Program-made: the position numbers and the translations under genes
Notes under the pieces: model-generated
The model's database searches: none
What the model saw: only the letters and a program-made list of their open reading frames with translations
Told to the model about the DNA's origin: nothing
NCBI GenBank assembly: GCA_031296755.1
Contig: JAUMMZ010000037.1
Coordinates: 1 to 13,158, forward strand
From: Collinsella sp.
GTDB taxonomy: Bacteria > Actinomycetota > Coriobacteriia > Coriobacteriales > Coriobacteriaceae
Direction of reading: 5' to 3'
Length of the DNA stretch: 13,158 nt
In this document: piece by piece, positions 6,176 through 13,158 of the stretch
Numbering within the stretch: position 1 is the first letter of the stretch
How the letters are laid out: each line of letters starts with the position of its first letter

Positions 6176-7144
6176 ATGAAAGAAGAGAAAATTGTCCAGG
6201 ACCTGCTCGCCAAGGATTTCCATCCCAAGAACGTTTACTTCGTGGCTTGCGGAGGGTCTCTCCTTGCTCAGTATCCGGCCTTCTACTTGATTCAGCGCGA
6301 GGGCAAGGGTATCGACGCACAGATGATTACGAGTAATGAATTCGTGCACGCCACCCCGAAGGCCCTGGATGAGAACTCCATTGCCGTGTTCTGCTCGCTC
6401 TCGGGAACCCCCGAGACCATGGTGGCGACCGAGGTCGCGAAGAATGCCGGGGCGATTACGATTGCCTATTGCCATGATCCCAATGCCAATATGAGCAAGA
6501 TTGCTGATTACCACGTCCCCTTTAACACAATCTTTAATCCCGAGACTAAATATATGGAGAGCAACGCCGCTCCCATTCTCAAGCTCGCCTTTGAGATCCT
6601 CGCTGCTTTCGATGGCTATGAGTATCTGAACGACGCTAACGCGGCGTTTGATATGCTGCAGGATGTTGTGAATGAGGTCGTTCGTTATATCGAGCCCCGC
6701 GCGCAAGAGTTTGCCCGTTCGCACAAGGACGACAAGATTATCGTACCGCTTGCTGGCGGCCCTGCCCTGGGTGTCGGCTATGGTTTCTCCATCTGCAGCT
6801 TGATGGAGATGCAATGGGTCCATGCGCCCCTCATCAATACCGGCGAGTTCTTCCATGGGCCGTTTGAGATTGTGGACCGAACTACTCCCTTCGTTCTGTT
6901 TATGAGTGATGGCCGAAATCGTTCCAACGATGAGCGTGCAAAGAAGTTCCTTGATGAATATGCCGACCGCGTCACGGTGCTGGATGCGAAGGAGCTCTAT
7001 ATCAATCAATTCCCGGCAAGTGTCTGCGAGTTCTTCAATCACTTTGTGTTTGATGCGGCACAGCGTAGGCTCCTGTCTGCACTCGGGGATATCAGGAAAC
7101 ACGATCTGATGACGCGCCGTTATATGTGGCATGTCGAGTATTAA
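6176..7144 (+). CDS. Double-SIS-domain sugar-phosphate deglycase/isomerase (FrlB/GfrF-like)
   Basis: A 322-aa cytoplasmic enzyme of two SIS (sugar isomerase) domains, at about 20-115 and 195-300. The first has the phosphosugar-binding pieces VACGGSLLAQYP (24-34 region) and SLSGTPETMVAT (74-85). The second holds TGEFFHGPFEIVDRTTPF, typical of the deglycase branch that includes fructoselysine-6-phosphate deglycase FrlB and the Gfr enzymes. The glutaminase domain of GlmS is absent, so it is not glucosamine synthase. The likely reaction is cleavage or isomerisation of a PTS-phosphorylated Amadori compound or amino sugar to a hexose phosphate; the substrate is inferred from family and from the PTS genes that follow. 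The ATG at 6176 has AAAGGAG five bases upstream; a GTG at 6116 would place the operator inside the coding region. It is the first gene of the operon. Confidence 0.85.
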   Translation: MKEEKIVQDLLAKDFHPKNVYFVACGGSLLAQYPAFYLIQREGKGIDAQMITSNEFVHATPKALDENSIAVFCSLSGTPETMVATEVAKNAGAITIAYCHDPNANMSKIADYHVPFNTIFNPETKYMESNAAPILKLAFEILAAFDGYEYLNDANAAFDMLQDVVNEVVRYIEPRAQEFARSHKDDKIIVPLAGGPALGVGYGFSICSLMEMQWVHAPLINTGEFFHGPFEIVDRTTPFVLFMSDGRNRSNDERAKKFLDEYADRVTVLDAKELYINQFPASVCEFFNHFVFDAAQRRLLSALGDIRKHDLMTRRYMWHVEY

Positions 7145-7187
7145 ACGCCTGGTTTTATCGACTCGCTTTTAGGAATGGGTGACAATT

Positions 7188-7658
7188 ATGATCGTCGCAA
7201 CGAGGGTGGATGAGAGACTTATCCATGGACAGGTTGCCGTATCTTGGCTGTCTGCATTAGGGGCTGATTGCATTCTTGTTGCAAATGACGAGGTTGCTGC
7301 AGATGATGCCCAACGTGCAATACTGAAAATGGCAAAGCCGTCTGGATGCAAGCTTGTGATAAAAGGACTTGATGATTCGATTGCGGCGATCAGAAGTGGC
7401 ATAACGGACAAATACCGTCTGTTTATAGTCGTCAAAACCGTAATGGATGCTTGCCTTCTCGCTCAAGGGTGCCCAGATATTAAGGCAATTAATCTGGGAA
7501 ACGTCATACCGAGAGAGGGAACCCGACAAATTAGTCGGTGCGTTTACGTTTCTCCGGACGAAGAGAAGAGCCTTGTTGCGCTTGCTGGGACGGGAGTCGA
7601 TATCGTAATTCGGAGTTTGCCAGGAGATAAGGCATTGCGACTGGCAGAGGCTCTGTAG
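7188..7658 (+). CDS. PTS mannose/fructose/sorbose-family subunit IIB
   Basis: A 156-aa soluble phosphocarrier. It receives phosphate from IIA on a histidine and passes it to the sugar entering through IIC/IID. The N-terminus MIVATRVDERLIHGQVAVSW is the family signature, with His13 as the phosphorylation site. Segments such as NDEVAADDAQRAILKMAKP and KAINLGNVIPREGTRQISRCV (about 105-125) follow the family pattern. I chose the ATG at 7188 because family members start directly with this strand and GGTGA stands five bases upstream; an in-frame GTG at 7179 is also possible. The gene lies 43 bases after the SIS gene and 44 before IIC, so it is part of one transcription unit. There is no IIA domain fused to it or near it. 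Confidence 0.93.
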   Translation: MIVATRVDERLIHGQVAVSWLSALGADCILVANDEVAADDAQRAILKMAKPSGCKLVIKGLDDSIAAIRSGITDKYRLFIVVKTVMDACLLAQGCPDIKAINLGNVIPREGTRQISRCVYVSPDEEKSLVALAGTGVDIVIRSLPGDKALRLAEAL

Positions 7659-7702
7659 GCTTTTAGCGTGGACAGATATTTGTGCTAAGGAGAGGAGATG
7701 CA

Positions 7703-8473
7703 ATGGACATTCTGTTGATCTTTCTTATTTCATGCTTTAGCTACTCGAATTGGTTTCTTGGTAAATCAATGCTTGATAGACCCCTGATAACGGGAACAAT
7801 TGTGGGTCTCGCATTCGGTGATTTGGCAAGTGGCTGTATTATCGGCGCCACGATTGAGTTGGCTCTTATGGGCGCTCAGGGAATCGGAGCGGCTGCGCCT
7901 CCTGACGTGATTTCCGGTGGCATTTTGGGCACTGCGTTTGCGATCATTTCCCATTCAGATGCTGGCGCCGGCGTTGCTTTGGCAATCCCAATTTCAATGC
8001 TCGGAATGGTAATCAGGAATTTTTGCTACATCGTTCTGATTCCTCTTATTAATCGCGCCGCCGATGGATATGCCGAACGAGGAGACGTTGACGGGGTGTG
8101 CAGGACCCATCTTATCTCAAGCTTCTTCGGGTTCATTATTCCCCAGGCGCTGTATGTGACCGCAGCTTATGCGCTGGGTGCTCCGGTTATGGAAGGTGTC
8201 CTTGCGGCTATTCCCGAATTTGTCCAGCATGGCTTGACGGTTGCCGCAGGCATTTTGCCCGCCCTCGGCTTTGTCATTCTGCTTAGGACCATCATGGACC
8301 GGAAATTGTTGCCTTATTTGATCTTTGGATTCGTTCTCAGTGCGTATCTGGGCTTGCCAATCTTGGGTGTTTCGCTCATCGCCGCCGGAATTGTGCTGTT
8401 GATGGTATTTAAAGATCGCGAATCCGCTGTCGCTGTTACGGCTTCTGTGGAAGGAGACGACGATGAGTTCTAA
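7703..8473 (+). CDS. PTS mannose/fructose/sorbose-family subunit IIC
   Basis: A 256-aa integral membrane subunit that, with IID, forms the sugar channel. Nearly the whole chain is hydrophobic. Family features include the start MDILLIFLISCFSYSNWFLG, GTIVGLAFGDLASGCIIGAT (about 33-52) followed by IELALMGAQGIGAAAPPDV, which is the conserved G/A-rich region of ManY-type proteins. Later membrane helices include LTVAAGILPALGFVILL and YLIFGFVLSAYLGLPILGVS. The C-terminus is an acidic tail (EGDDDEF). The ATG at 7703 has AGAGGAG five bases upstream. Its end overlaps the start of the IID gene by 11 bases, which suggests coupled translation so that the two membrane subunits are made in equal amounts. 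Confidence 0.93.
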   Translation: MDILLIFLISCFSYSNWFLGKSMLDRPLITGTIVGLAFGDLASGCIIGATIELALMGAQGIGAAAPPDVISGGILGTAFAIISHSDAGAGVALAIPISMLGMVIRNFCYIVLIPLINRAADGYAERGDVDGVCRTHLISSFFGFIIPQALYVTAAYALGAPVMEGVLAAIPEFVQHGLTVAAGILPALGFVILLRTIMDRKLLPYLIFGFVLSAYLGLPILGVSLIAAGIVLLMVFKDRESAVAVTASVEGDDDEF

Positions 8474-9281
8474 AGAAGGCGGATCGAAAATCACCAAGTC
8501 CGATCTCAATAAAATTTTCCTACGCTCAATGACATTCGAGGGGTCCTGGGATTACGAGCGGCAAATGTACCTTGCGAATGCATTTACGCTTGGCCCAATT
8601 ATCAAGAAGCTGTATCCGTCGAAAGAAGATCGCGCAGACGCATTGAAGCGCCATCTTGAGTTCTTTAACATCACTCCCTATCTCGCGACGCTGGTTTGTG
8701 GAATTGTGACAGCAATGGAGGAGGTGAAGGCGAACGGCGGAGAAATTGGTGGAGAAGCTATCAGCAATGTGAAGACTTCGCTTATGGGCCCGTTGTCCGG
8801 CATTGGCGATTCGTTGTTTCTAACAACCTGGCGTACGGTTACTGCCGGAATTGGCTGCTCCATCGCAATGCAGGGGAACCCGCTCGGCGCTGTCCTATTT
8901 TTCTTACTGTTTAACATACCTGCACAAGCCGTGCGCTACATTTGCGCCATTAAAGGTTACGAGATGGGCAGCAAGCTACTCGTTAAGCTGTCCGAGACAA
9001 ATATCATGAAACGTCTGACGAGACTGACTGGCGTCGTTGGCATGATGGCGGTGGGAGCAATGATTGCCTCAATGGTGAGCGTTACAACTCCGCTGGCTTT
9101 CGGTTCGGGCGATGAGGCCCTTGCCATTCAAGGCGTGCTGGATCAGATTATGCCATGCCTGCTTCCGGTAATCGCAACAGCTGTGATTTATTGGGTTATG
9201 GGAAAGAAGCCAAATACTGCGGTCGTCCTTGTCTCGATAGTCGTCTTTTCGATTGCATGCTCTGCGGTTGGAATTCTCTAG
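8463..9281 (+). CDS. PTS mannose/fructose/sorbose-family subunit IID
   Basis: A 272-aa membrane subunit, partner of IIC. The soluble N-terminal part has family motifs: FLRSMTFEGSWDYERQMYLA (19-38), then LKRHLEFFNITPYLATLVCG and SNVKTSLMGPLSGIGDSLF. Membrane helices at the C-terminal end include VGMMAVGAMIASMVSV, IMPCLLPVIATAVIYWVMG and VVLVSIVVFSIACSAVGIL. The ATG at 8463 has GGAG six bases upstream, inside the end of the IIC gene. It is the last gene of the operon; a strong terminator follows. No IIA gene lies after it, although mannose-type operons often include one. Confidence 0.93.
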   Translation: MSSKEGGSKITKSDLNKIFLRSMTFEGSWDYERQMYLANAFTLGPIIKKLYPSKEDRADALKRHLEFFNITPYLATLVCGIVTAMEEVKANGGEIGGEAISNVKTSLMGPLSGIGDSLFLTTWRTVTAGIGCSIAMQGNPLGAVLFFLLFNIPAQAVRYICAIKGYEMGSKLLVKLSETNIMKRLTRLTGVVGMMAVGAMIASMVSVTTPLAFGSGDEALAIQGVLDQIMPCLLPVIATAVIYWVMGKKPNTAVVLVSIVVFSIACSAVGIL

Positions 9282-9343
9282 AGTTGATATCCTTGCTTGG
9301 CGTGAGCTGATTGCCATCCGGCTGAGTTTTGATTCAAGCACTG

Positions 9344-9380
9344 CCCCCTGCGCTGACTCCGATGCGCAGGGGGTTTGTTT
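9344..9380 (+). terminator. Intrinsic terminator of the PTS operon
   Basis: CCCCCTGCGC (9344-9353) pairs perfectly with GCGCAGGGGG (9364-9373) around a 10-base loop, followed by TTTGTTT. It lies 62 bases after the IID stop codon and closes the operon. Confidence 0.85.
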
Positions 9381-9480
9381 CTATATTTATTCAGTCGGAG
9401 TATCGATTATCGATTGTTGGTCAGCTAAGTGTCGGCCTCTCGGTTTCCCGTTAGATATACCTTGCTACCTGCGCATACTC

Positions 9481-9515
9481 GATTTCCAAGGAAATCTGGA
9501 CTCGATTTTCGAGTT
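9481..9515. repeat. Two small inverted repeats between convergent genes
   Basis: GATTTCC-AA-GGAAATC (9481-9496) is followed at once by a second hairpin, ACTCGA-TTT-TCGAGT, and then TTT. They lie just past the end of the minus-strand zinc-ribbon gene. On the plus strand the second could act as a weak backup terminator for the PTS operon. The rest of 9381-9520 shows no gene. Confidence 0.35.
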
Positions 9516-9520
9516 TTGCC

Positions 9521-10207
9521 CTACAGGTAAATCCCCTCGAGCAGGCTCTTGTGGAACTCGGCGTGATGGTCGCGTGCCCAGGTAAAGAGTGCCTGGTCAA
9601 AGTCGGTACGCGTGGCCGGGACGCCAAAGACGCCGGCAACTTCGACGCGTATAAACTCCAGTGCCGGCAGCTTGTTGATGGCAGTGAGGGCAAACGGGGA
9701 CGAGGGCTCCTCGAACAGATAGCGGCTGCCTTGCAGCGCGTCGCAACTGGTGCACGTGTTGCCGAGCGACGGGGCTTTGGAGGCTCGCGCGCCTACGGGC
9801 TTGTAGCCGCAGCGCTTATGAAGGTAGTCGCGGATCTCGCCCGGTACGCAGCCAAGAGCGGGCACGATGGCGAGTGCGTTGGCGTTGGCCGTGTCGATGG
9901 CAATGTACCCGGCTTCGTTGGGCGCGTGCGCGATGGCGATGCTCTCGTCGTTATCGGTTCGATAGGGAATGCCGAAGGCCGCGACCGAGGTCTCTTTGTG
10001 ACACTTCCAGCACTCGCGCTTGCCCAGTACTAGATATATATACGGCGCTGAGGGGTCGGATCGGTCAACACCGGGCAGCCACTCGGCAAAGGGCTCGGGG
10101 TTGACGCCGCTGGGTACATACCAGATCTTCTTGGTCCGGTCCCATTTGGCGCCCAGCGCCTTGGCTTCTTCTTTGTGCGAAAAGGGGACATCGAGCTCGG
10201 TGCGCAT
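9521..10207 (-). CDS. DUF5710-type protein with a putative zinc ribbon, 228 aa
   Basis: Function unknown. The N-terminal 32 residues, LDVPFSHKEEAKALGAKWD then RTKKIWYVP, are a DUF5710 module, a short domain often found with topoisomerase/primase or nuclease-like proteins and thought to bind nucleic acid. Two CxxC pairs, CWKC (66-69) and CTSC (152-155), could form one zinc site. Between and after them lies a mixed alpha/beta region (IYLVLGKRECWKC; LGCVPGEIRDYLHKRCGY; LEFIRVEVAGVFG). There is no signal peptide or membrane segment. The ATG at 10207 has AAGGAG five bases upstream; the open frame beyond it is Arg/Gln/Pro-rich and unlikely to be coding. It stands alone between the PTS operon and a tRNA gene and is transcribed in the same direction as the tRNA. 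Confidence 0.8.
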   Translation of the reverse strand: MRTELDVPFSHKEEAKALGAKWDRTKKIWYVPSGVNPEPFAEWLPGVDRSDPSAPYIYLVLGKRECWKCHKETSVAAFGIPYRTDNDESIAIAHAPNEAGYIAIDTANANALAIVPALGCVPGEIRDYLHKRCGYKPVGARASKAPSLGNTCTSCDALQGSRYLFEEPSSPFALTAINKLPALEFIRVEVAGVFGVPATRTDFDQALFTWARDHHAEFHKSLLEGIYL

Positions 10208-10335
10208 GGCGGCTCCTTGGTGCTGCAGGTGCAAGTGGCTCAAGGATACCGCAGGACGCAGACATCGCGGCGTTTTGCTGAGGAGTTGCGGCTCGGATGG
10301 GTTCGAGACGCGTTGGCCTCGGCCTCGGTGGCTAT

Positions 10336-10400
10336 TGACGCGGTTTTGATTGACTGCAGAGTCAGCCGGGATAGGCACTTGGGTCGCTGACGCGGTTTTG
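10336..10400. repeat. 13-bp direct repeats flanking a short palindrome, upstream of the zinc-ribbon gene
   Basis: TGACGCGGTTTTG occurs twice (10336-10348 and 10388-10400), one copy every 52 bases. Between them TGACT-GCAG-AGTCA (10351-10364) is a small inverted repeat. The set lies about 130-190 bases upstream of the minus-strand start codon at 10207, between that gene and the tRNA terminator. It may be a control region; no clear promoter hexamers were found. Confidence 0.4.
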
Positions 10401-10454
10401 TGTATGGGCAGGGTGGTTGCTTGGGCGGTTGGAGCTGCCAGCTGATTTGGCGAC

Positions 10455-10493
10455 ATAAAACAAAACAGCCCAGAGGACATAGCCTCTGAGCTG
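10455..10493 (-). terminator. Intrinsic terminator of the tRNA-Val gene
   Basis: Read on the minus strand, CAGCTCAGAGG (10483-10493) pairs with CCTCTGGGCTG (10466-10476) with one G-U pair and a six-base loop, followed by TTTTGTTTTATG. It begins nine bases after the tRNA 3' end. Confidence 0.85.
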
Positions 10494-10501
10494 CGAACAT
10501 T

Positions 10502-10576
10502 TGGTGGGCGTTAGAAGATTTGAACTTCTGACCTCTTCCGTGTCAGGGAAGCGCTCTCCCCCTGAGCTAAACGCCC
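10502..10576 (-). tRNA. tRNA-Val (anticodon GAC)
   Basis: The 75-nt minus-strand sequence folds as a full cloverleaf. The acceptor stem is GGGCGTT/AACGCCC, and the D arm is GCTC...GAGC. The anticodon arm is CTTCC-CTGACAC-GGAAG, with GAC at positions 34-36. The T arm is AGAAG-TTCAAAT-CTTCT, and discriminator A is followed by an encoded CCA. GAC reads valine codons GUC and GUU. It stands alone with its own promoter and terminator. I saw no integrase gene or att duplication beside it. Confidence 0.95.
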
Positions 10577-10605
10577 GATCAAGGGTGCGCAAGCGCGCAA
10601 GGGAT

Positions 10606-10634
10606 AATATAACGGAGCCTGAACTCGGTGGCAA
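10606..10634 (-). promoter_or_regulatory. Promoter of tRNA-Val
   Basis: On the minus strand TTGCCA (10629-10634) and TATATT (10606-10611) are spaced by 17 bp, with the tRNA 5' end 29 bases past the -10. The G/C-rich segment in between (GCGCGCTTGCGC) would be the 5' leader or discriminator. Confidence 0.7.
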
Positions 10635-10773
10635 GAACATTTTTAAAAATCGCTTACATTGTGGAATTCGGGGGCTTTGTCGCATCCATTTCAAAAGAGC
10701 CTGCTGCCGCGATTTGGCTGTCGCATAATGCAAGGCCATTGCGGTATCGAGCTATGGAAAGACGCCTGCGGAA

Positions 10774-10796
10774 TTGTCCTACCGATAAGCGGACAA
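10774..10796 (+). repeat. Inverted repeat in the leader of the transporter gene
   Basis: TTGTCC (10774-10779) pairs with GGACAA (10791-10796) over an 11-base loop, about 70 bases before the DMT transporter start. It could be part of a leader RNA structure or an operator. The rest of 10635-10865 shows no gene, and I could not match the leader to a known riboswitch. Confidence 0.3.
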
Positions 10797-10865
10797 GCCT
10801 CCAGCTGGTGACTTCGCCGTGGTAAGGTAAGCCGAATTGTTTCCAGGCTGTTTCGGGGGAGTGGA

Positions 10866-11888
10866 ATGAGCAAAGAGTGTGTCGAGCAGGTCGAAGGCGC
10901 AGGGGCTTCGGTGCCGATGACCGATATATCGAACATTGATGTGCCCGAGGGCACCGACGAGCTCAGCCGCAACACCCGTCGCGCATGGCGCGACCGCCTG
11001 AACAGCGCTTCGACGCGCAAGATGATCACGGGCGTCTTGGCTACGCTGGTGGGCGGTTCGTTTTGGGGCTTCTCGGGCACCAGCGCGAGTTTTTTGTTCG
11101 ATACCTACCATGTCGATACGCTGTGGCTTATGAGCGTGCGTCAGATTCTCGCCGGCCTGCTCTTTATGGCTGTGGTTGTCACGCGCGACCGCGCACGCCT
11201 GGTCAAGCTTTGGACGACGCCCGCTGATCGCAAGCAGCTGCTGCTCTTTACCGCTTTTGGCCTGCTGTTCAACCAGTTTTGCTATCTTTCGGCCGTGCGC
11301 CTGACGAACGCCGGAACCGCGACGGTGCTCCAGTGCCTGCAGCTCGTTATCATCATGGGCTACGCCTGCGTGACCGATTGCCGTATGCCGCGTACTCGCG
11401 AAGTCATCGGCATTGGCCTGGCTCTGGGTGGAACCTTTTTAATCGCCACCGGCGGCGACCCCACCAGCCTGAATATCTCGCCGCTTGGCCTGGCAGCAGG
11501 TCTTATGTGTGCGGTCAGCGCCGCGTGTATGGCGGTGATTCCCGCCAAGATCCTGCCCGAATACGGCAGCCCCATCGTCACGGGCTCGGCAATGCTCACG
11601 GCGGGCGTGATCTCATGTGTCTTCGTGCAGCCCTGGGCGCATGTGCCGGCACTCGACGCTGCCGGCGTCGAGGCGCTCGCGGTGTTCGTGGTTATCGGCT
11701 CGTTTTTTGCTTACATGCTCTATATGCAGGGCGTTAAGGACATCGGCTCGGTGCGTGCGAGTCTCATCGGAACCGTGGAGCCCGTCTCGGCGACCATCAC
11801 CAGCGCCGTTATGCTGGGCACGGTGTTTTTGCCGACCGACCTTATCGGCTTTGCCATGATCATCGTGATGATGTTCCTCACGGTGTAG
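10866..11888 (+). CDS. DMT-superfamily transporter with two EamA domains
   Basis: A 340-aa inner-membrane carrier, probably of amino acids, nucleobases or similar small metabolites. It has ten predicted hydrophobic helices arranged as two EamA repeats. The first starts at about residue 53 (MITGVLATLVGGSFWGFSGT) and includes FNQFCYLSAVRLTNAGTATV. The second starts near LGLAAGLMCAVSAACMAVIP and includes SFFAYMLYMQGVKDIGSV then RASLIGTVEPVSA, a strong family signature (the ...EPV motif near the end). An unusual hydrophilic N-terminal stretch of about 50 residues precedes the first helix. The ATG at 10866 follows GGGGGAG. The chain ends right after the last helix (MMFLTV), without the usual charged tail. 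The substrate cannot be read from sequence. Confidence 0.9.
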   Translation: MSKECVEQVEGAGASVPMTDISNIDVPEGTDELSRNTRRAWRDRLNSASTRKMITGVLATLVGGSFWGFSGTSASFLFDTYHVDTLWLMSVRQILAGLLFMAVVVTRDRARLVKLWTTPADRKQLLLFTAFGLLFNQFCYLSAVRLTNAGTATVLQCLQLVIIMGYACVTDCRMPRTREVIGIGLALGGTFLIATGGDPTSLNISPLGLAAGLMCAVSAACMAVIPAKILPEYGSPIVTGSAMLTAGVISCVFVQPWAHVPALDAAGVEALAVFVVIGSFFAYMLYMQGVKDIGSVRASLIGTVEPVSATITSAVMLGTVFLPTDLIGFAMIIVMMFLTV

Positions 11889-12037
11889 CTGGCGCCGCTG
11901 CCAAGACGGAAAAGGTGTTGTGCCGCATTTTCGCCAATTGATGTCCGTGTCTGGAGTTTAGCTGTCGATGCTCAAAATGCCATAAACTAGTAACGTTATG
12001 GACTTTTTCATTGCGACTCAATTGCGAGGATTTCTTT

Positions 12038-13158
12038 ATGGCTGGTAATCACTTTAAGGGCAGCGATAGCGGCCGTCCTGCAGTTCCGCCGCGTCCGAAC
12101 GGGGCTGGTAAGGCCGGCACGCCGGGCGGCGCTGGACAGGGCGGTTCCGGTAAGCGCGTGTCCCCGGGCGAGACAGCGATGTTTACCGCTCTGTACGAGC
12201 AGTCTCAAAAGGCAAAAAAGACCGGCCGTGCAAGAGGGAATGTCTTTGCGGGCGGTGCAACCTCCACGTCGCAGCCGAGCGGGGCTCCTTCGGTACCCGC
12301 GAACAACGCAGGTGCTGCCAACGCCGCGAATGCCGCCGGCAACGTTAATGCCGACAAGGCCGCCAACAATACTCCCTCTGCCGGTGGCGCGGGGCTTACG
12401 GGTAACCTTGGCACGATTTACACCGGCGCCTCCGAGACTGGCACGTTCGCCCGCCTGGATGATAGCGGTGCCGAGTTTGCGGGCTCGGGTTCCAAGGAAG
12501 ATTATTACGATTTTGGCTTGAACTACGGTGGCGATGCTTCGTCGAGTTCGACCTCTGACGGTCTGGTCCGTCATCGCCATCGCAAGGGCGAGCGCAAAAA
12601 GCGTCACACCGGCGCCGTTATTGCCGCTGTAGTCGCGGTGCTTCTCGTTGTGCTTGGCGCAAGCGGCTTTATGCTGCTTAACTCGGCAAAGACCGTAAAG
12701 AGCGAAGCGAAGGAGGCTGTCGAGATCGTCGGTGGCCTTAAGGATAAGGTCACGTCGGGCGATTTTTCGACGCTGCCTGACGACGCGAAGAAGATCGATG
12801 AGCTCTGTAACAGCATGAAGGCGGAGACCTCGAGCCCGCTGTGGGCGGCGGCTTCGTTTATCCCGGTGTATGGCAGCGATATCAATGCGGCCCGCACCAT
12901 GATTGACGCCCTGTCCGATGTCTCGAGCAATGCGCTGGTTCCCATGGCCGACAACCTCTCGCAGGCTACGCCCGGCAAGCTGTTCCAGGACGGCATGATT
13001 AACGTGTCCGCGCTGCAGGCGGTCGCCGATTCGCTTTCCAGCAGCTCGAAGGTGTTCAAGAGCGCCAACGAGAAGGTCCAGGGCATTGGCGATACTCATA
13101 TTTCCCAGGTGACCGAGCTGGTCGATAAGGCCAAGGACGGCTTTGCCACCCTCAACGG
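12038..13158 (+). CDS. DUF4012-domain membrane protein, 5' part (runs off the window)
   Basis: 373 codons are visible with no stop before the window edge. The N-terminal ~185 residues are a cytoplasmic, low-complexity leader rich in Gly, Ala, Asn and Ser (for example VPANNAGAANAANAAGNVNA, about 88-107), followed by a basic patch (RHRHRKGERKKRH). One membrane helix (TGAVIAAVVAVLLVVLGASG, about 190-210) then leads into an extracellular domain. LWAAASFIPVYGSDINAART, then LVPMADNLSQ and LFQDGMINVSALQAVADSLS, match the start of DUF4012, a family of cell-surface proteins in Actinomycetota and Firmicutes often near envelope-polymer genes; the function is not established. The ATG at 12038 has AGGA seven bases upstream. 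Single-pass type II topology is inferred. Confidence 0.85.
   Translation, partial: MAGNHFKGSDSGRPAVPPRPNGAGKAGTPGGAGQGGSGKRVSPGETAMFTALYEQSQKAKKTGRARGNVFAGGATSTSQPSGAPSVPANNAGAANAANAAGNVNADKAANNTPSAGGAGLTGNLGTIYTGASETGTFARLDDSGAEFAGSGSKEDYYDFGLNYGGDASSSSTSDGLVRHRHRKGERKKRHTGAVIAAVVAVLLVVLGASGFMLLNSAKTVKSEAKEAVEIVGGLKDKVTSGDFSTLPDDAKKIDELCNSMKAETSSPLWAAASFIPVYGSDINAARTMIDALSDVSSNALVPMADNLSQATPGKLFQDGMINVSALQAVADSLSSSSKVFKSANEKVQGIGDTHISQVTELVDKAKDGFATLN

Noticed and set aside
6128..7132. Long open frame (334 codons) on the minus strand
   Set aside because: It mirrors the SIS-domain gene, which has clear family motifs, promoter and ribosome-binding site. Codon bias in the real gene explains the open antisense frame.
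10577..10865. Riboswitch in front of the DMT transporter
   Set aside because: One small hairpin is visible, but I could not match conserved cores of known riboswitch classes (such as ykkC, GEMM, TPP or fluoride).
12008..13099. Long open frame (363 codons) on the minus strand
   Set aside because: It is antisense to the DUF4012 gene, is Arg/Ala-rich without any family motif, and the plus frame has a good ribosome-binding site, a membrane helix and a recognisable domain.
1..13158. Avoidance of GATC sites because of the restriction system
   Set aside because: GATC is found repeatedly in every part of the window, including both restriction-modification genes, so no avoidance is visible by eye.
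1..13158. CRISPR array or prophage attachment site at the tRNA
   Set aside because: There are no regularly spaced repeats, no integrase gene and no copy of the tRNA 3' end elsewhere in the window.

Overview
The window looks like a chromosomal segment from a high-GC, gut-type Gram-positive bacterium, most likely a coriobacterium such as Collinsella. That placement is inference. It rests on the DUF4012-type membrane protein with an Ala/Asn/Gly-rich leader, the DMT transporter and tRNA style, the mannose-family PTS content, and GC-rich codon use in the backbone genes. No taxonomic marker gene is present.

Layout. (1) Bases 1-141 are the tail of an IS3-family insertion sequence. It abuts, and appears to have beheaded, an AlbA_2/GHKL ATP-binding regulator-like gene (to 1366). 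(2) Bases 1467-5090 are a defence island: a 163-aa protein of unknown function, then a C5-cytosine DNA methyltransferase (both on the minus strand), divergent from a Sau3AI/MutH-type restriction endonuclease. This is a type II restriction-modification pair predicted to act on GATC. (3) Bases 5283-9380 are a sugar-utilisation locus. A GntR/UTRA repressor gene is followed by its target operon: a SIS-domain sugar-phosphate deglycase/isomerase and the IIB, IIC and IID subunits of a mannose-family PTS. The same operator, ATACATGT-N6-ACATGTAT, lies in front of both the repressor gene and the operon, so the regulatory circuit can be read from the DNA. No IIA gene is present. (4) Bases 9521-10207 (minus) hold a DUF5710-type zinc-ribbon protein, followed by tRNA-Val(GAC) with its promoter and terminator. 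(5) From 10866 the backbone resumes with a DMT/EamA transporter and the 5' part of a DUF4012 membrane protein that runs off the window.

How the genes work together: the methyltransferase and endonuclease form one protection/restriction unit. The GntR protein probably senses a phosphorylated sugar and de-represses an operon that imports a sugar (IIB/IIC/IID) and then cleaves or isomerises the phosphorylated product (SIS protein). The best guess for the substrate is an Amadori-type or amino-sugar compound. The most worthwhile leads are the self-consistent GntR operator pair, the PTS lacking its own IIA, and a 20-bp operator-like palindrome at the predicted start of transcription of the unknown gene beside the restriction system.
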